From: Pseudomonadota bacterium
GTDB taxonomy: Bacteria; Pseudomonadota; Gammaproteobacteria; UBA9214
Assembly (NCBI GenBank): GCA_041395565.1
Contig: JAWLAI010000004.1
Span: forward strand, 62,001-126,000
Direction of reading: 5' to 3'
Length of the DNA: 64,000 bases
Shown: piece after piece, positions 1 through 6,990 of the stretch
How positions within the stretch are numbered: position 1 is the stretch's first letter
Layout of the letters: every line of letters starts with the position of its first letter
Notes under the pieces: model-generated
Seen by the model: only the letters and a program-made list of their open reading frames with translations
What the model was told of the DNA's origin: nothing
The model's database searches: none
Program-made: the position numbers and the translations under genes

Positions 1-1
1 C

Positions 2-1396
2 ATCCTTGGCCTGGACGTCATGGTCGGGCACTGGGAATTCACCTATCGCGAGGCCGAGGTGCTCAACAACGTGGCGCTGTTCAAGGGCGATTTCATCGGC
101 CAGAACGTGCGCGTCAAGGAGGATTCGCTGTTCGGTGACGAGTACGCAAAACTGGTCGAGAAATACGATGGGCGCGGTCTTTACGACGAGGATAGCGGAC
201 ACGCCTTCCAGCCGTACGTGATCAAGAACGTCGGTGGTGCGCGTATCTGCGTGGTCGGTCAGGCCTTCCCGCGCACCGCCAACGCCAACCCGCAGGAATT
301 CTTCCCGGACTGGTCCTTCGGTCTGCGCGAGGACGACATGATCGAGCTGGTCCAGAAGATCCGCGCGGACGAGAATCCGGATGCCATCGTGCTGCTGTCG
401 CACAACGGCATGGACGTCGATGTCAAGATGGCGGAACGCGTGCCCGGCCTGAACGCGGTCTTCGGCGGGCACACGCACGACGGTATCCCCAAGCCGATCG
501 AGGTGAAGAATGTCGAGGGCCACACTTGCTTGGTGACCAACGCGGGTTCCAACGGCAAGTTCGTCGGCGTGATGGATTTCGATATCCAGGACGGCAGCCT
601 CAAGGGCATGCATTACCGCATGCTGCCGGTCATCACGGACATGCTGCCGGCAGACAAGGAGATGGAGGCGTACATCAACCAGATGCGCCAGACCACCTAT
701 GACGAGAAGATCGTCGAGAGCCGTGCAAGCAAGTATTTCTTCAACAAGGACCGGGTCGGCAAGACCTTCGAGCAGATCCTGGGCGAGAAGCTGGCCATCG
801 CCGACCGCCTGCTGTACCGGCGCGGCAATTTCATGGGGACCTGGGACCAGGTCCTGTGCAATGCGCTGCGGCATGAGTACGGGGCGGACGTCGCCATGTC
901 TGCGGGAGTGCGCTGGGGCACTACGACCCTGAAAGGCGAGTGGATCACCATGGAGGACGTCATGACGCAATGCTCCATGACCTACGCGGAGACCTACGTC
1001 ACGGAGATGACCGGACACGACCTGATGAATATCCTGGAGCAGGTGGCGGACAACCTGTTCGACCCGGATCCCTATCTGCAGTCCGGTGGCGACATGGTGC
1101 GGGTCGGGGGCCTCGATTACACCATCGATCCCACCAAGCCGCTGTACGAGCGCATCACCGATGCGCGCCTGGACAACGGGCACCTGATCGAGGCCGACAC
1201 CGTCTACAAGGTCGCCGGCTGGGCCTCGGTTGGCAAGGCCCCGGACGGCCGCCTGATGTGGGATGTGGTGCGAGACTATATCCTCGCCACCAAGGGCGAG
1301 GATGACGTGCTGGTCCTGCCCAAGATCAATCACCCGAAACTGGTCAATGTCGCGGCCGACCCGGGGATCGCCGATTACCCGGGCGAAATGTCCTGA
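2..1396 (+). CDS. soxB: SoxB thiosulfohydrolase (C-terminal part, cut by left edge)
   Basis: Periplasmic dimanganese hydrolase that releases sulfate from thiosulfate carried on the SoxY swinging arm. The frame is open from base 2, so the gene begins outside the window; about 464 residues are present. The metallophosphoesterase/5'-nucleotidase signatures are visible: GHWEFTY near the start, LLSHNGMDVD, and FGGHTHDG, which hold metal and catalytic residues, followed by the 5'-nucleotidase C-terminal domain. It stops just before a rho-independent terminator and converges on the minus-strand soxKXYZA genes. In many bacteria soxB follows soxA on the same strand, so the convergent layout is a rearranged form. 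Confidence 0.96.
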   Translation: MLGLDVMVGHWEFTYREAEVLNNVALFKGDFIGQNVRVKEDSLFGDEYAKLVEKYDGRGLYDEDSGHAFQPYVIKNVGGARICVVGQAFPRTANANPQEFFPDWSFGLREDDMIELVQKIRADENPDAIVLLSHNGMDVDVKMAERVPGLNAVFGGHTHDGIPKPIEVKNVEGHTCLVTNAGSNGKFVGVMDFDIQDGSLKGMHYRMLPVITDMLPADKEMEAYINQMRQTTYDEKIVESRASKYFFNKDRVGKTFEQILGEKLAIADRLLYRRGNFMGTWDQVLCNALRHEYGADVAMSAGVRWGTTTLKGEWITMEDVMTQCSMTYAETYVTEMTGHDLMNILEQVADNLFDPDPYLQSGGDMVRVGGLDYTIDPTKPLYERITDARLDNGHLIEADTVYKVAGWASVGKAPDGRLMWDVVRDYILATKGEDDVLVLPKINHPKLVNVAADPGIADYPGEMS

Positions 1397-1422
1397 AGCC
1401 GGCCGGCATCGGCAGTATCGGA

Positions 1423-1449
1423 GGCCCCGCCATGAGCGGGGTCTTTTTT
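1423..1449 (+). terminator. Rho-independent terminator of soxB
   Basis: CCCCGC at 1425-1430 pairs with GCGGGG at 1436-1441 across a 5-base loop and is followed by a run of six T at 1444-1449. It lies 27 bases after the soxB stop and ends plus-strand transcription. Confidence 0.85.
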
Positions 1450-1564
1450 CTGGCGTATGCCTGCGATATCCGTCGGCGCTGCGCAGCCGGTTCCGCTGCC
1501 GGCACGCCACCATCCAGCCGTACGTCTCTGTGACGGCGGTGGTGCGGGCGCCGTCCGGGTACGG

Positions 1565-1745
1565 AAAAAAAGAAAGCCCGACCAAGGGCCGGGCCATTTA
1601 CGGAGACGGATAAAATCTCATCCGTTGCAGCTAACATAACCGCAGCGGGCTTACAGAAGGCTTACAGATCTGCAATTCGCTTCCTGCAGGCGGCGGGTTA
1701 CAGCGGAATCCGATAATAATATAAATAAAATCAATTAATTTCATG
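1565..1745 (-). ncRNA. Candidate small transcript with its own terminator in the soxB-YjdF gap
   Basis: The 460-base gap at 1397-1856 holds no convincing gene. On the minus strand an AT-rich tract at about 1712-1744, unlike the GC-rich surroundings, is followed by about 130 bases and then a hairpin (GCCCG/CGGGC, about 1576-1595) running into a T-rich tail near 1564-1575. That is the arrangement of a short independently terminated RNA. Three GGA-containing loops can be drawn, but I do not recognise a known family. A 37-codon reading frame starting at 1744 with an isoleucine-rich N-terminus also fits, but it lacks a good ribosome-binding site. The call rests on the terminator and the base composition only. 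Confidence 0.3.
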
Positions 1746-1856
1746 CTTCTGCGGTAGGCGCCGGCAGGCACTGCGGCGACACAGACGGCTTGACCCGCAG
1801 AGTTTAGACTAGAACGGCGGGCAGTCAACACCCTGCCTGCCCGGAGGGAGCCTGCC

Positions 1857-2285
1857 ATGAACTTCGCCCTGCCACTCGTCATCCTGTTGCTGCTGCACGC
1901 CGGCTTTGCCCTGGCGGGGGCCTATGCCCTGCCGCACCTGGACAGCGCCATGCATCTGGCGGGCGGATTTTGCCTGGGTCTGTTTTGCGCCGGGCTGCTA
2001 GACCGCGCGGTCGCGCTGGGACGCTGTCCCGAACCCGGTCGGCTCATCCGTTTCGTGCTGCTCGTGGCCCTGGTCGGTACCGGTGCTGTCTGCTGGGAGG
2101 TCTACGAATGGCTGTCCGATCATTATCTCGCAACGCATCTGCAGGAATCCCTGGATGACACGATCAAGGATCTGGTCCTGGGCCTGCTTGGCGGGGCGGG
2201 GTATGCCTATCTGGCCGTGCGTGCCCTGGATGCGGCGGGGACAGCCGAGGAGGCGGGATCGGGCGGCAGCCGGCCGGCAGGCTAG
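1857..2285 (+). CDS. Small multi-span membrane protein, YjdF/DUF2238-like
   Basis: Membrane protein of 142 residues with about four hydrophobic segments (roughly 3-22, 30-55, 64-85 and 100-120). The conserved-looking polar residues are HLDSAMHLAGG near 25-35, WEVYEWLSDHY near 80-90, and DTIKDLVLGLLGG near 100-112. These resemble the membrane-embedded acidic and histidine residues of YjdF/DUF2238 proteins, whose function is unknown. The start is supported by the Shine-Dalgarno GGAGGGAG at 1843-1850. It sits between the two convergent sox transcription units and has its own terminator. A role in sulfur metabolism is not shown. Confidence 0.6.
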   Translation: MNFALPLVILLLLHAGFALAGAYALPHLDSAMHLAGGFCLGLFCAGLLDRAVALGRCPEPGRLIRFVLLVALVGTGAVCWEVYEWLSDHYLATHLQESLDDTIKDLVLGLLGGAGYAYLAVRALDAAGTAEEAGSGGSRPAG

Positions 2286-2312
2286 GGCATGCCGCGGCCG
2301 ACCGGGATCCGG

Positions 2313-2344
2313 CAAAAAAAAGCCCGGCTGGTGCCGGGCTTTTC
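2313..2344. terminator. Bidirectional terminator between YjdF-like gene and soxA
   Basis: AGCCCGGC at 2321-2328 pairs with GCCGGGCT at 2333-2340 across a 4-base loop. It has A8 on the left and TTTT on the right, so it can end transcription from both the plus-strand membrane-protein gene and the minus-strand sox operon. Confidence 0.88.
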
Positions 2345-2363
2345 CGTTGCCGGTAAGGCGCGG

Positions 2364-3200
2364 TTACTTGCGTGAGCCCGGACCATTGATCTCCAGGCCG
2401 TTGCTCATGTAGGCCTCGTAATACTCCAGTGCGGTGTATTCCGGACCCTGGGCCTTGTACGGCTTGGCACGCACCTGCTTGTTGCAGCCGTCGTAACGAC
2501 GGTGCAGCGTGCCCAGTTCGCCCCATGCCGAGCGGTAGACCGGGAAGTGGGTCACGTGGCCGAGCGCGGGGCTGAGGATGTCGGCACGCACCTTGTTGCC
2601 CGAGTTGTATACGTGACAATCCGCGCAGGCCATGTTCAGCTGGCCACGCTTGGCGTAGAACTGCTGCTTGCCCTGGTCGTAGATCGCCTGCGCACGTGGG
2701 TCGTTCGGTACCTCGACGTTGAGGATCTTGCCCCGGGACGTGTAGTGCATGTAGGCCGAGATGTCCGCGATGTCACCCTTCTTCCAGCCCAGCGGCTTTT
2801 CACCGTTGGCCTCGCGGCAGGTGTTGATGGCCGCTTCCAGGGTGATGACCTTGCCGGAGGCCTTGTCGAAGAACGGATAGCGGTTGGCAATGCCCTCGCC
2901 GCCATTGTCAAAGCAACTGGCATAGGTCTTGCCGTTCGCGAACGGTGTGTTGAACAGCGTCTTGCCGTGCTCGAGGCTCAGTTCGTAAGGCGGGAATTCC
3001 TCGATCTCCTCCCACTGGGCGCGGGCGTCGGCATCGAGTGCATACACGCCGTTCTTGTAGTCACTGAAAGGCACTTTCGGGAAACGCTTTTCGAAGAATT
3101 TTCTGAACGTCTTCAGATCATCCTCAGGGCTGGCCTGGACCGGTGCCGTGAAGGCGCTGATCAGGCCCAGTACCAGTGTTGCAGTCAGGAGTTTTTTCAT
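2364..3200 (-). CDS. soxA: SoxA, cytochrome c subunit of the SoxAX complex
   Basis: Joins thiosulfate to the SoxY cysteine in the periplasm together with SoxX. The 278-residue protein has a Sec signal peptide (about 1-23). One CXXCH haem site is present at 192-196 (CADCH). The active-site cysteine is Cys239 in DGCNKQVRAKP. The N-terminal domain has no CXXCH and keeps only Cys96 and Cys128, so this is the single-haem type of SoxA, not the dihaem type. It is last in the minus-strand order soxK-X-Y-Z-A, 50 bases after soxZ, with a GGGGA ribosome-binding site, and is closed by the terminator at 2313-2344. Confidence 0.95.
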   Translation of the reverse strand: MKKLLTATLVLGLISAFTAPVQASPEDDLKTFRKFFEKRFPKVPFSDYKNGVYALDADARAQWEEIEEFPPYELSLEHGKTLFNTPFANGKTYASCFDNGGEGIANRYPFFDKASGKVITLEAAINTCREANGEKPLGWKKGDIADISAYMHYTSRGKILNVEVPNDPRAQAIYDQGKQQFYAKRGQLNMACADCHVYNSGNKVRADILSPALGHVTHFPVYRSAWGELGTLHRRYDGCNKQVRAKPYKAQGPEYTALEYYEAYMSNGLEINGPGSRK

Positions 3201-3250
3201 TGAATGGATCCCCTAGGTTCAATAGGCAGTTGTCCGGTGCGGCAGGGCGG

Positions 3251-3562
3251 TTACTTGATCTCGGTCTCGTCGGAGTCCTTCTCGCCCTTGTTGTCGACCC
3301 AGCTGAGTCCGACCTTGTCACCGGCGGCGCCTCCCTTGAAGCTGAAGGAGAGATACGGGTTTTTCGAGATCGCGGCGCCCCAGCTTGCCGTCATCACGGT
3401 GTTGCCATTGTGGCTGCAGACAACTTCCTGGATGAAGTGGGCCGGGATCTTTTCGCCGGTCTTGGCATCCTTGCGGGTACCGGTTTCCATCGGGTGGCTG
3501 ATGAGCGCCTTGACCGTGGTGACACCGTCCTTGGCACTGGCTCTGAGTTTGATGCTTGACAT
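3251..3562 (-). CDS. soxZ: SoxZ sulfur-carrier scaffold subunit
   Basis: Forms the SoxYZ heterodimer that carries sulfur intermediates during thiosulfate oxidation. The 103-residue all-beta protein matches the family in length and has no signal peptide, as expected because it is co-exported with Tat-targeted SoxY. Typical SoxZ stretches are the N-terminal IKLRASAKDG, the central IPAHFIQEVVC, and the closing VGLSWVDNKGE. A GAGGA ribosome-binding site lies six bases before the start. It is 52 bases downstream of soxY in the same operon. Confidence 0.95.
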   Translation of the reverse strand: MSSIKLRASAKDGVTTVKALISHPMETGTRKDAKTGEKIPAHFIQEVVCSHNGNTVMTASWGAAISKNPYLSFSFKGGAAGDKVGLSWVDNKGEKDSDETEIK

Positions 3563-3614
3563 GGTTTGTCCTCTTTAATCCGCTGATGCTGTAAGGGTGG
3601 CTTGCGTGCGCAGG

Positions 3615-4088
3615 CTAACCGCCACAACCACCGATGGTGACCTTGACTTCCTTGCCGGTGCTGTAGAGCTTGCCACCCGACTTGACGATCGCAATCACGC
3701 TGGAGGTCTTGCCCATCTTGATGCGGGTCGAGATGTCCGGGATGGCCGTCGCACCCAGTGCGAAGCTGGCCGTCATGGGATTCTGGTTCTTTTCGGTGAC
3801 GATGGTGATGGATTCGACGTCAGCCATGTCAGTCGAGACCGAAACCGGGACGACGGCGCCGTTTTCGGCGATGTCGGGGGCCTTGATCTTGATCTTGTCA
3901 CTGGCGGCAAGGTCAGCGCTGCCGAAGAAACTGGTCAGGGCGCCATTGACGTCCTTCGCCTCGAATGCCTCCTTGGCCCAGGCAGCCAGCGAGGCGCGCG
4001 GGGTGAGCAGGCCGGCACTGGCGGCAACGCCCAGAGCGCCGGTGGCCAGCGAACCCTTGAGGAATATTCTGCGTTTCATGCTAGTCAC
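3615..4088 (-). CDS. soxY: SoxY sulfur-carrier protein
   Basis: Carries thiosulfate-derived sulfur on a C-terminal cysteine that swings between SoxAX, SoxB and other Sox enzymes. The protein ends in GGCGG, the swinging-arm motif with the carrier cysteine. The N-terminus has a Tat-type signal (KRRIFLKG followed by a hydrophobic stretch), so the folded SoxYZ pair is exported together. The GTG at 4088 is six bases from the GGAGAG ribosome-binding site; the ATG three codons later (4079) is spaced less well but gives the usual N-terminus. It lies between soxX and soxZ. Confidence 0.96.
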   Translation of the reverse strand: MTSMKRRIFLKGSLATGALGVAASAGLLTPRASLAAWAKEAFEAKDVNGALTSFFGSADLAASDKIKIKAPDIAENGAVVPVSVSTDMADVESITIVTEKNQNPMTASFALGATAIPDISTRIKMGKTSSVIAIVKSGGKLYSTGKEVKVTIGGCGG

Positions 4089-4112
4089 GGATGTCTCTCC
4101 TGAATTTGGTTG

Positions 4113-4484
4113 CTAGAGTGTATAGATGTAATCGACGACTTGGTCGATCTGCTCTTCGGTGAGAATCTTGTGACGACCGAAGGGCGGCATGATGGTGTTC
4201 GGGTTGTTCACGGTCGGATCCCAGATCTGTGCACGCAGCTTGGACTTGTCCGGGAAGCGCAGCTTCATGCTGATCAGCGGGGGACCGATGTTGCCGGGCA
4301 GGTCGCCGTCGTCGACGGCATGGCAGGCCAGGCAGTTACCCAGTTTGCGATCGAAGGCGACTTCCTTGCCCGGGGCAGCAGCCTCGGCCGCGCTCGCGCT
4401 GGAGAACGGGACAGCCAGCAGAGTGCCCGCGATCACAGCAACCGAGCATGCTGATAAGAGTAGCTTCGTAGCGGTTTGCCGCAT
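4113..4484 (-). CDS. soxX: SoxX, monohaem cytochrome c subunit of SoxAX
   Basis: Electron-accepting partner of SoxA in the periplasm. The product is 123 residues, with a signal peptide of about 30 residues, a haem site NCLACH, and a downstream IMPPFG segment that provides the methionine ligand. The start at 4484 is chosen over an upstream in-frame start because AGGAG lies eight bases before it and a clean signal peptide follows directly. The gene stands 24 bases upstream of soxY. Confidence 0.94.
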   Translation of the reverse strand: MRQTATKLLLSACSVAVIAGTLLAVPFSSASAAEAAAPGKEVAFDRKLGNCLACHAVDDGDLPGNIGPPLISMKLRFPDKSKLRAQIWDPTVNNPNTIMPPFGRHKILTEEQIDQVVDYIYTL

Positions 4485-4541
4485 TGTTTCATCTCCTGGA
4501 TTCATGTTGTAAAGCCTGAGGATTCGCAAGCCACGCAGCGG

Positions 4542-4877
4542 TTACAGCCCGCGCGGATGCGCCTTCTCGTAGTTGTACTGTGCCACGGCGTTATCGGCTT
4601 CGTCCTTGGCCTTGTTGGCAAGCTTGATGGCCACTGCATTGTCGCCCTTGTCGGCTGCGGCCTGCGCCTCTTCGGCAAATTTTTCGGTATCGCGCCAGAT
4701 CCAGTTGTTTGCCTTGGCTGCCTTGATGGCCGAATTCGCGGCAGCGAGCGCCGCCATGGCTTCGGGGCTGGCCTTCGAGTCAGAGGACGCCTTGTTGGCC
4801 GTGCCGGCACAGCCGCTCACCAGCCATAAAGACATGACCGCGGTTGTCAGCAGCCTGAGGGGGTAGCGTGTCTTCAT
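4542..4877 (-). CDS. soxK: SoxXA-binding lipoprotein, SoxK/SAXB-like
   Basis: A lipoprotein of 111 residues. The signal peptide ends in the lipobox LVSGC, followed by an alanine- and lysine-rich, mostly helical region with repeated short heptad-like blocks (AAANSAIKAAKAN, AAADKGDNAVAIKLAN). Small proteins of this form next to soxX and soxA are known as SoxK or SAXB, which bind SoxXA and raise its activity. It is the first gene of the minus-strand sox operon. The name rests on size, composition and position, because the sequence is low in complexity. Confidence 0.72.
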   Translation of the reverse strand: MKTRYPLRLLTTAVMSLWLVSGCAGTANKASSDSKASPEAMAALAAANSAIKAAKANNWIWRDTEKFAEEAQAAADKGDNAVAIKLANKAKDEADNAVAQYNYEKAHPRGL

Positions 4878-4921
4878 GAATTAACTCCGATTAGGTTAAC
4901 GAGGGTCTAACTTGCAGAGTT

Positions 4922-4948
4922 TGAATAATTATTATTTAGTCTTGGCAA
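4922..4948 (-). promoter_or_regulatory. Possible promoter of the soxKXYZA operon
   Basis: The stretch upstream of soxK is markedly AT-rich. On the minus strand TTGCCA (4943-4948) and TATTCA (4922-4927) are separated by 15 bases, which is short for a sigma-70 promoter. No operator repeat was obvious. This is a weak call. Confidence 0.25.
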
Positions 4949-5007
4949 AGTAGCATCGCCACTTTGGCAGGTCAAGCCATTGTTTCTTATTGTATTAGTA
5001 TTACTGA

Positions 5008-6450
5008 CTATTCTAATTCTTCGGCCTTCTGCAGCTCCTTCAGGACCGTGATGCGCGCCTGGATGGTGGCGGCCTGGTAATCGCTGAGACCCTCGGTCTT
5101 CTCTGCAAGTTCCAGCTGCTCGATCGCCTTCTTCGTATAACCGTTGAGGTAGTAGTACTGACCCATGGCGGTATGGGTCTGTACCGGACGGTTGGTCTGT
5201 CCGGCTGCTTGCGCCAGCAGCTTGTGCACCTGCGGATTGTCCGAGTGGGCGCTGGCGTCGGAGAGCAGGGCGTAGGCCTGCTCGGCGCGCGCGCTGGCCA
5301 GCAGCGATCCGGCGTAGGGAATGATCACGGTCAATTCGCCCGGATACAGCTGCAGGGTGTCCGCGTAGATCGCCTGCGACGCTGTGAAACGCTGCAGTCG
5401 GTCGAGCACCCCGGCCTGCGCCAGCCGGTAGGTGACCCGGTCCGGGTCGGACTTGCGCAGCTGTTGCAGTATCGCGATCGCATCCTCGGACCGCTCGTTG
5501 GCGGCCAGCAGCAGGGCATACTCGTAGCGCTCGGCAGCCGAGGTGCCGCCGCCCTGGCCGTGATAGCGCTGGAAGTCGGCCAGTACCTGACCTGCATCCT
5601 GGTACGTGTTCACGCGCAGGCGCGCTCGCAGCAGCTGGAATTCGAGATCGTCCGCTATCTCGATACCGCTGAATGCCGCGGCGCGCGTCTCGGCCTCGGC
5701 GATACGGGCGGTGGTTACCGGGTGCGTGCTGAGAAATTCGGGCGGCTGGGTGCCGTAAAGCTTGGAATTCTTCTGCAGGCGTTCGAAGAAGCGCGCCATG
5801 CCATTGGGGTCGAAGCTGGAGTCGGCGAGGGTCTGGATGCCCACCCGGTCGGCTTCCTGCTCGTTGGCCCGGGTGAAGTTGATCTGTTGCTGCAGGCTGG
5901 CGGCCGAGGTCGCGGTCAGCACGGCGGCGCCGGCCTGGCTGTCCTGGGTGCCGAGCAGGATCGCGGCCAGAATGGCGGCCGTGGTCGGCAGGCTGAGCTT
6001 GTCGGCTGCCTCGAACGCGCGAGCCAGGTGGCGCTGGGTGACGTGGGCGATTTCATGCGCCAGTACGGCGGCCAGTTCGCTTTCCGATTCCGCGGCCAGG
6101 AACAGGCCCACGTTGACACCGATATGACCGGCCGGTCCGGCGAAGGCGTTGATACGTTCGTCGTTGACCAGGAAGAAGGTGAATCCGTGGCCGGGATTTT
6201 CGCTGTGCATGGCCAGCCGATGGCCGAGATTCTGCAGGTAGCTGGTGGTTTCGGTGTCGTCCAGGATCAGGTCCGACTGGCGCAGTTCGCGCATGAAGGC
6301 GGCGCCCAGCGCCTGGTCCTGTTGCGGACTGTAGAGCCCGCCCGCGGCCTCGCCGAGACTTGGCAGATCGTCGAAATCCGACTGGGCGGGGGAAGTGTTG
6401 CACAGCAGGGCCAGGGTCAGGCCTGCCAGCATTCGGAGTGCGCGTGTCAT
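5008..6450 (-). CDS. bepA: BepA-like periplasmic M48 metalloprotease with TPR domain
   Basis: Periplasmic zinc protease and chaperone that helps assemble outer-membrane proteins such as LptD and degrades stalled ones. The 480-residue length matches E. coli BepA. It has a signal peptide (about 1-22), the zinc motif HEIAH at 132-136, the third-ligand region NEQEAD near 196-201, and the STHP segment of M48 proteases. The C-terminal half (about 290-480) is helical TPR repeats. A tight inverted repeat sits directly before the start codon. It is divergent from tusA. A second M48 protease in the window (11146-11929) is a separate lipoprotein type. Confidence 0.93.
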   Translation of the reverse strand: MTRALRMLAGLTLALLCNTSPAQSDFDDLPSLGEAAGGLYSPQQDQALGAAFMRELRQSDLILDDTETTSYLQNLGHRLAMHSENPGHGFTFFLVNDERINAFAGPAGHIGVNVGLFLAAESESELAAVLAHEIAHVTQRHLARAFEAADKLSLPTTAAILAAILLGTQDSQAGAAVLTATSAASLQQQINFTRANEQEADRVGIQTLADSSFDPNGMARFFERLQKNSKLYGTQPPEFLSTHPVTTARIAEAETRAAAFSGIEIADDLEFQLLRARLRVNTYQDAGQVLADFQRYHGQGGGTSAAERYEYALLLAANERSEDAIAILQQLRKSDPDRVTYRLAQAGVLDRLQRFTASQAIYADTLQLYPGELTVIIPYAGSLLASARAEQAYALLSDASAHSDNPQVHKLLAQAAGQTNRPVQTHTAMGQYYYLNGYTKKAIEQLELAEKTEGLSDYQAATIQARITVLKELQKAEELE

Positions 6451-6465
6451 TTAAACCGGGTTTAA
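6451..6465. promoter_or_regulatory. Inverted repeat abutting the bepA start codon
   Basis: TTAAACC at 6451-6457 and GGTTTAA at 6459-6465 form a perfect 7-base inverted repeat around a single base, immediately before the bepA ATG. It would occlude the start in mRNA or serve as a protein-binding site. No binding protein is suggested by the sequence. Confidence 0.35.
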
Positions 6466-6660
6466 CCTCATGATGTTCCGTCTGACAGAGAAATACCCTC
6501 TCGGTTCAGTCCTTATCCCGTCCCGGGGCGCTAATTTTCCCTTCCCGGGACTTGCCTTCCGGGGCGCGTTAGCATAAGTTATCGTCCCTATTCTAATATC
6601 ATAATCAAAGATCCGCAGTGCCGGGTCTATAAAGAAGCAGTCACTAACAGGAGAGACACA

Positions 6661-6891
6661 ATGGCGGACTTTGATGAGGAACTGGATGCAACCGGGCTGA
6701 ACTGCCCGCTGCCGATTTTACGTGCCAAGAAGGCCCTGAATGGTATGGAGAGTGGCAAGGTGCTGCGCATCATCGCCACCGATCCGGGTTCCGTGAAGGA
6801 TTTCGAGGCCTTCGCCAAGCAGACCGGTAATGAGCTGATGTCGTCGACCGAAGAGGGCGGCAAGTTCATGTTCCTGATGCGCAAGGGTTGA
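6661..6891 (+). CDS. tusA: TusA-family sulfurtransferase
   Basis: Small cytoplasmic sulfur carrier of 76 residues. The persulfide-forming cysteine is Cys15 in the family motif CPLP (15-18), and the protein has the usual TusA length and beta-alpha fold pattern. In sulfur oxidisers such proteins pass sulfane sulfur to the reverse Dsr or sHdr pathways; in other bacteria they serve tRNA thiolation. Location near the sox genes favours the first role, but this is inference. AGGAGA lies eight bases before the start. It is a single-gene unit closed by a strong terminator. Confidence 0.92.
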   Translation: MADFDEELDATGLNCPLPILRAKKALNGMESGKVLRIIATDPGSVKDFEAFAKQTGNELMSSTEEGGKFMFLMRKG

Positions 6892-6933
6892 ACACTTCCG
6901 AGCGGGTCGGTCTCCGACAGTTCGGTATCAGGC

Positions 6934-6971
6934 AAACAAAAACCCCGGCCACTGGCCGGGGTTTTTGTTTG
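6934..6971. terminator. Strong bidirectional terminator between tusA and fadL-type gene
   Basis: CCCCGGCC at 6943-6950 pairs with GGCCGGGG at 6954-6961 across a 3-base loop. An A-rich flank on the left and TTTTTGTTTG on the right let it serve the convergent tusA and FadL genes. Confidence 0.92.
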
Positions 6972-6990
6972 TGTGCAACGCCGCCGACAA

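Noticed and set aside
1631..1882. 83-codon minus-strand frame in the soxB-membrane-protein gap
   Set aside because: Its upstream half overlaps the next gene's ribosome-binding region and start codon; only the shorter 37-codon part is even possible.
5173..6465. 430-codon plus-strand frame across bepA
   Set aside because: Antisense to bepA; no signal or domain.
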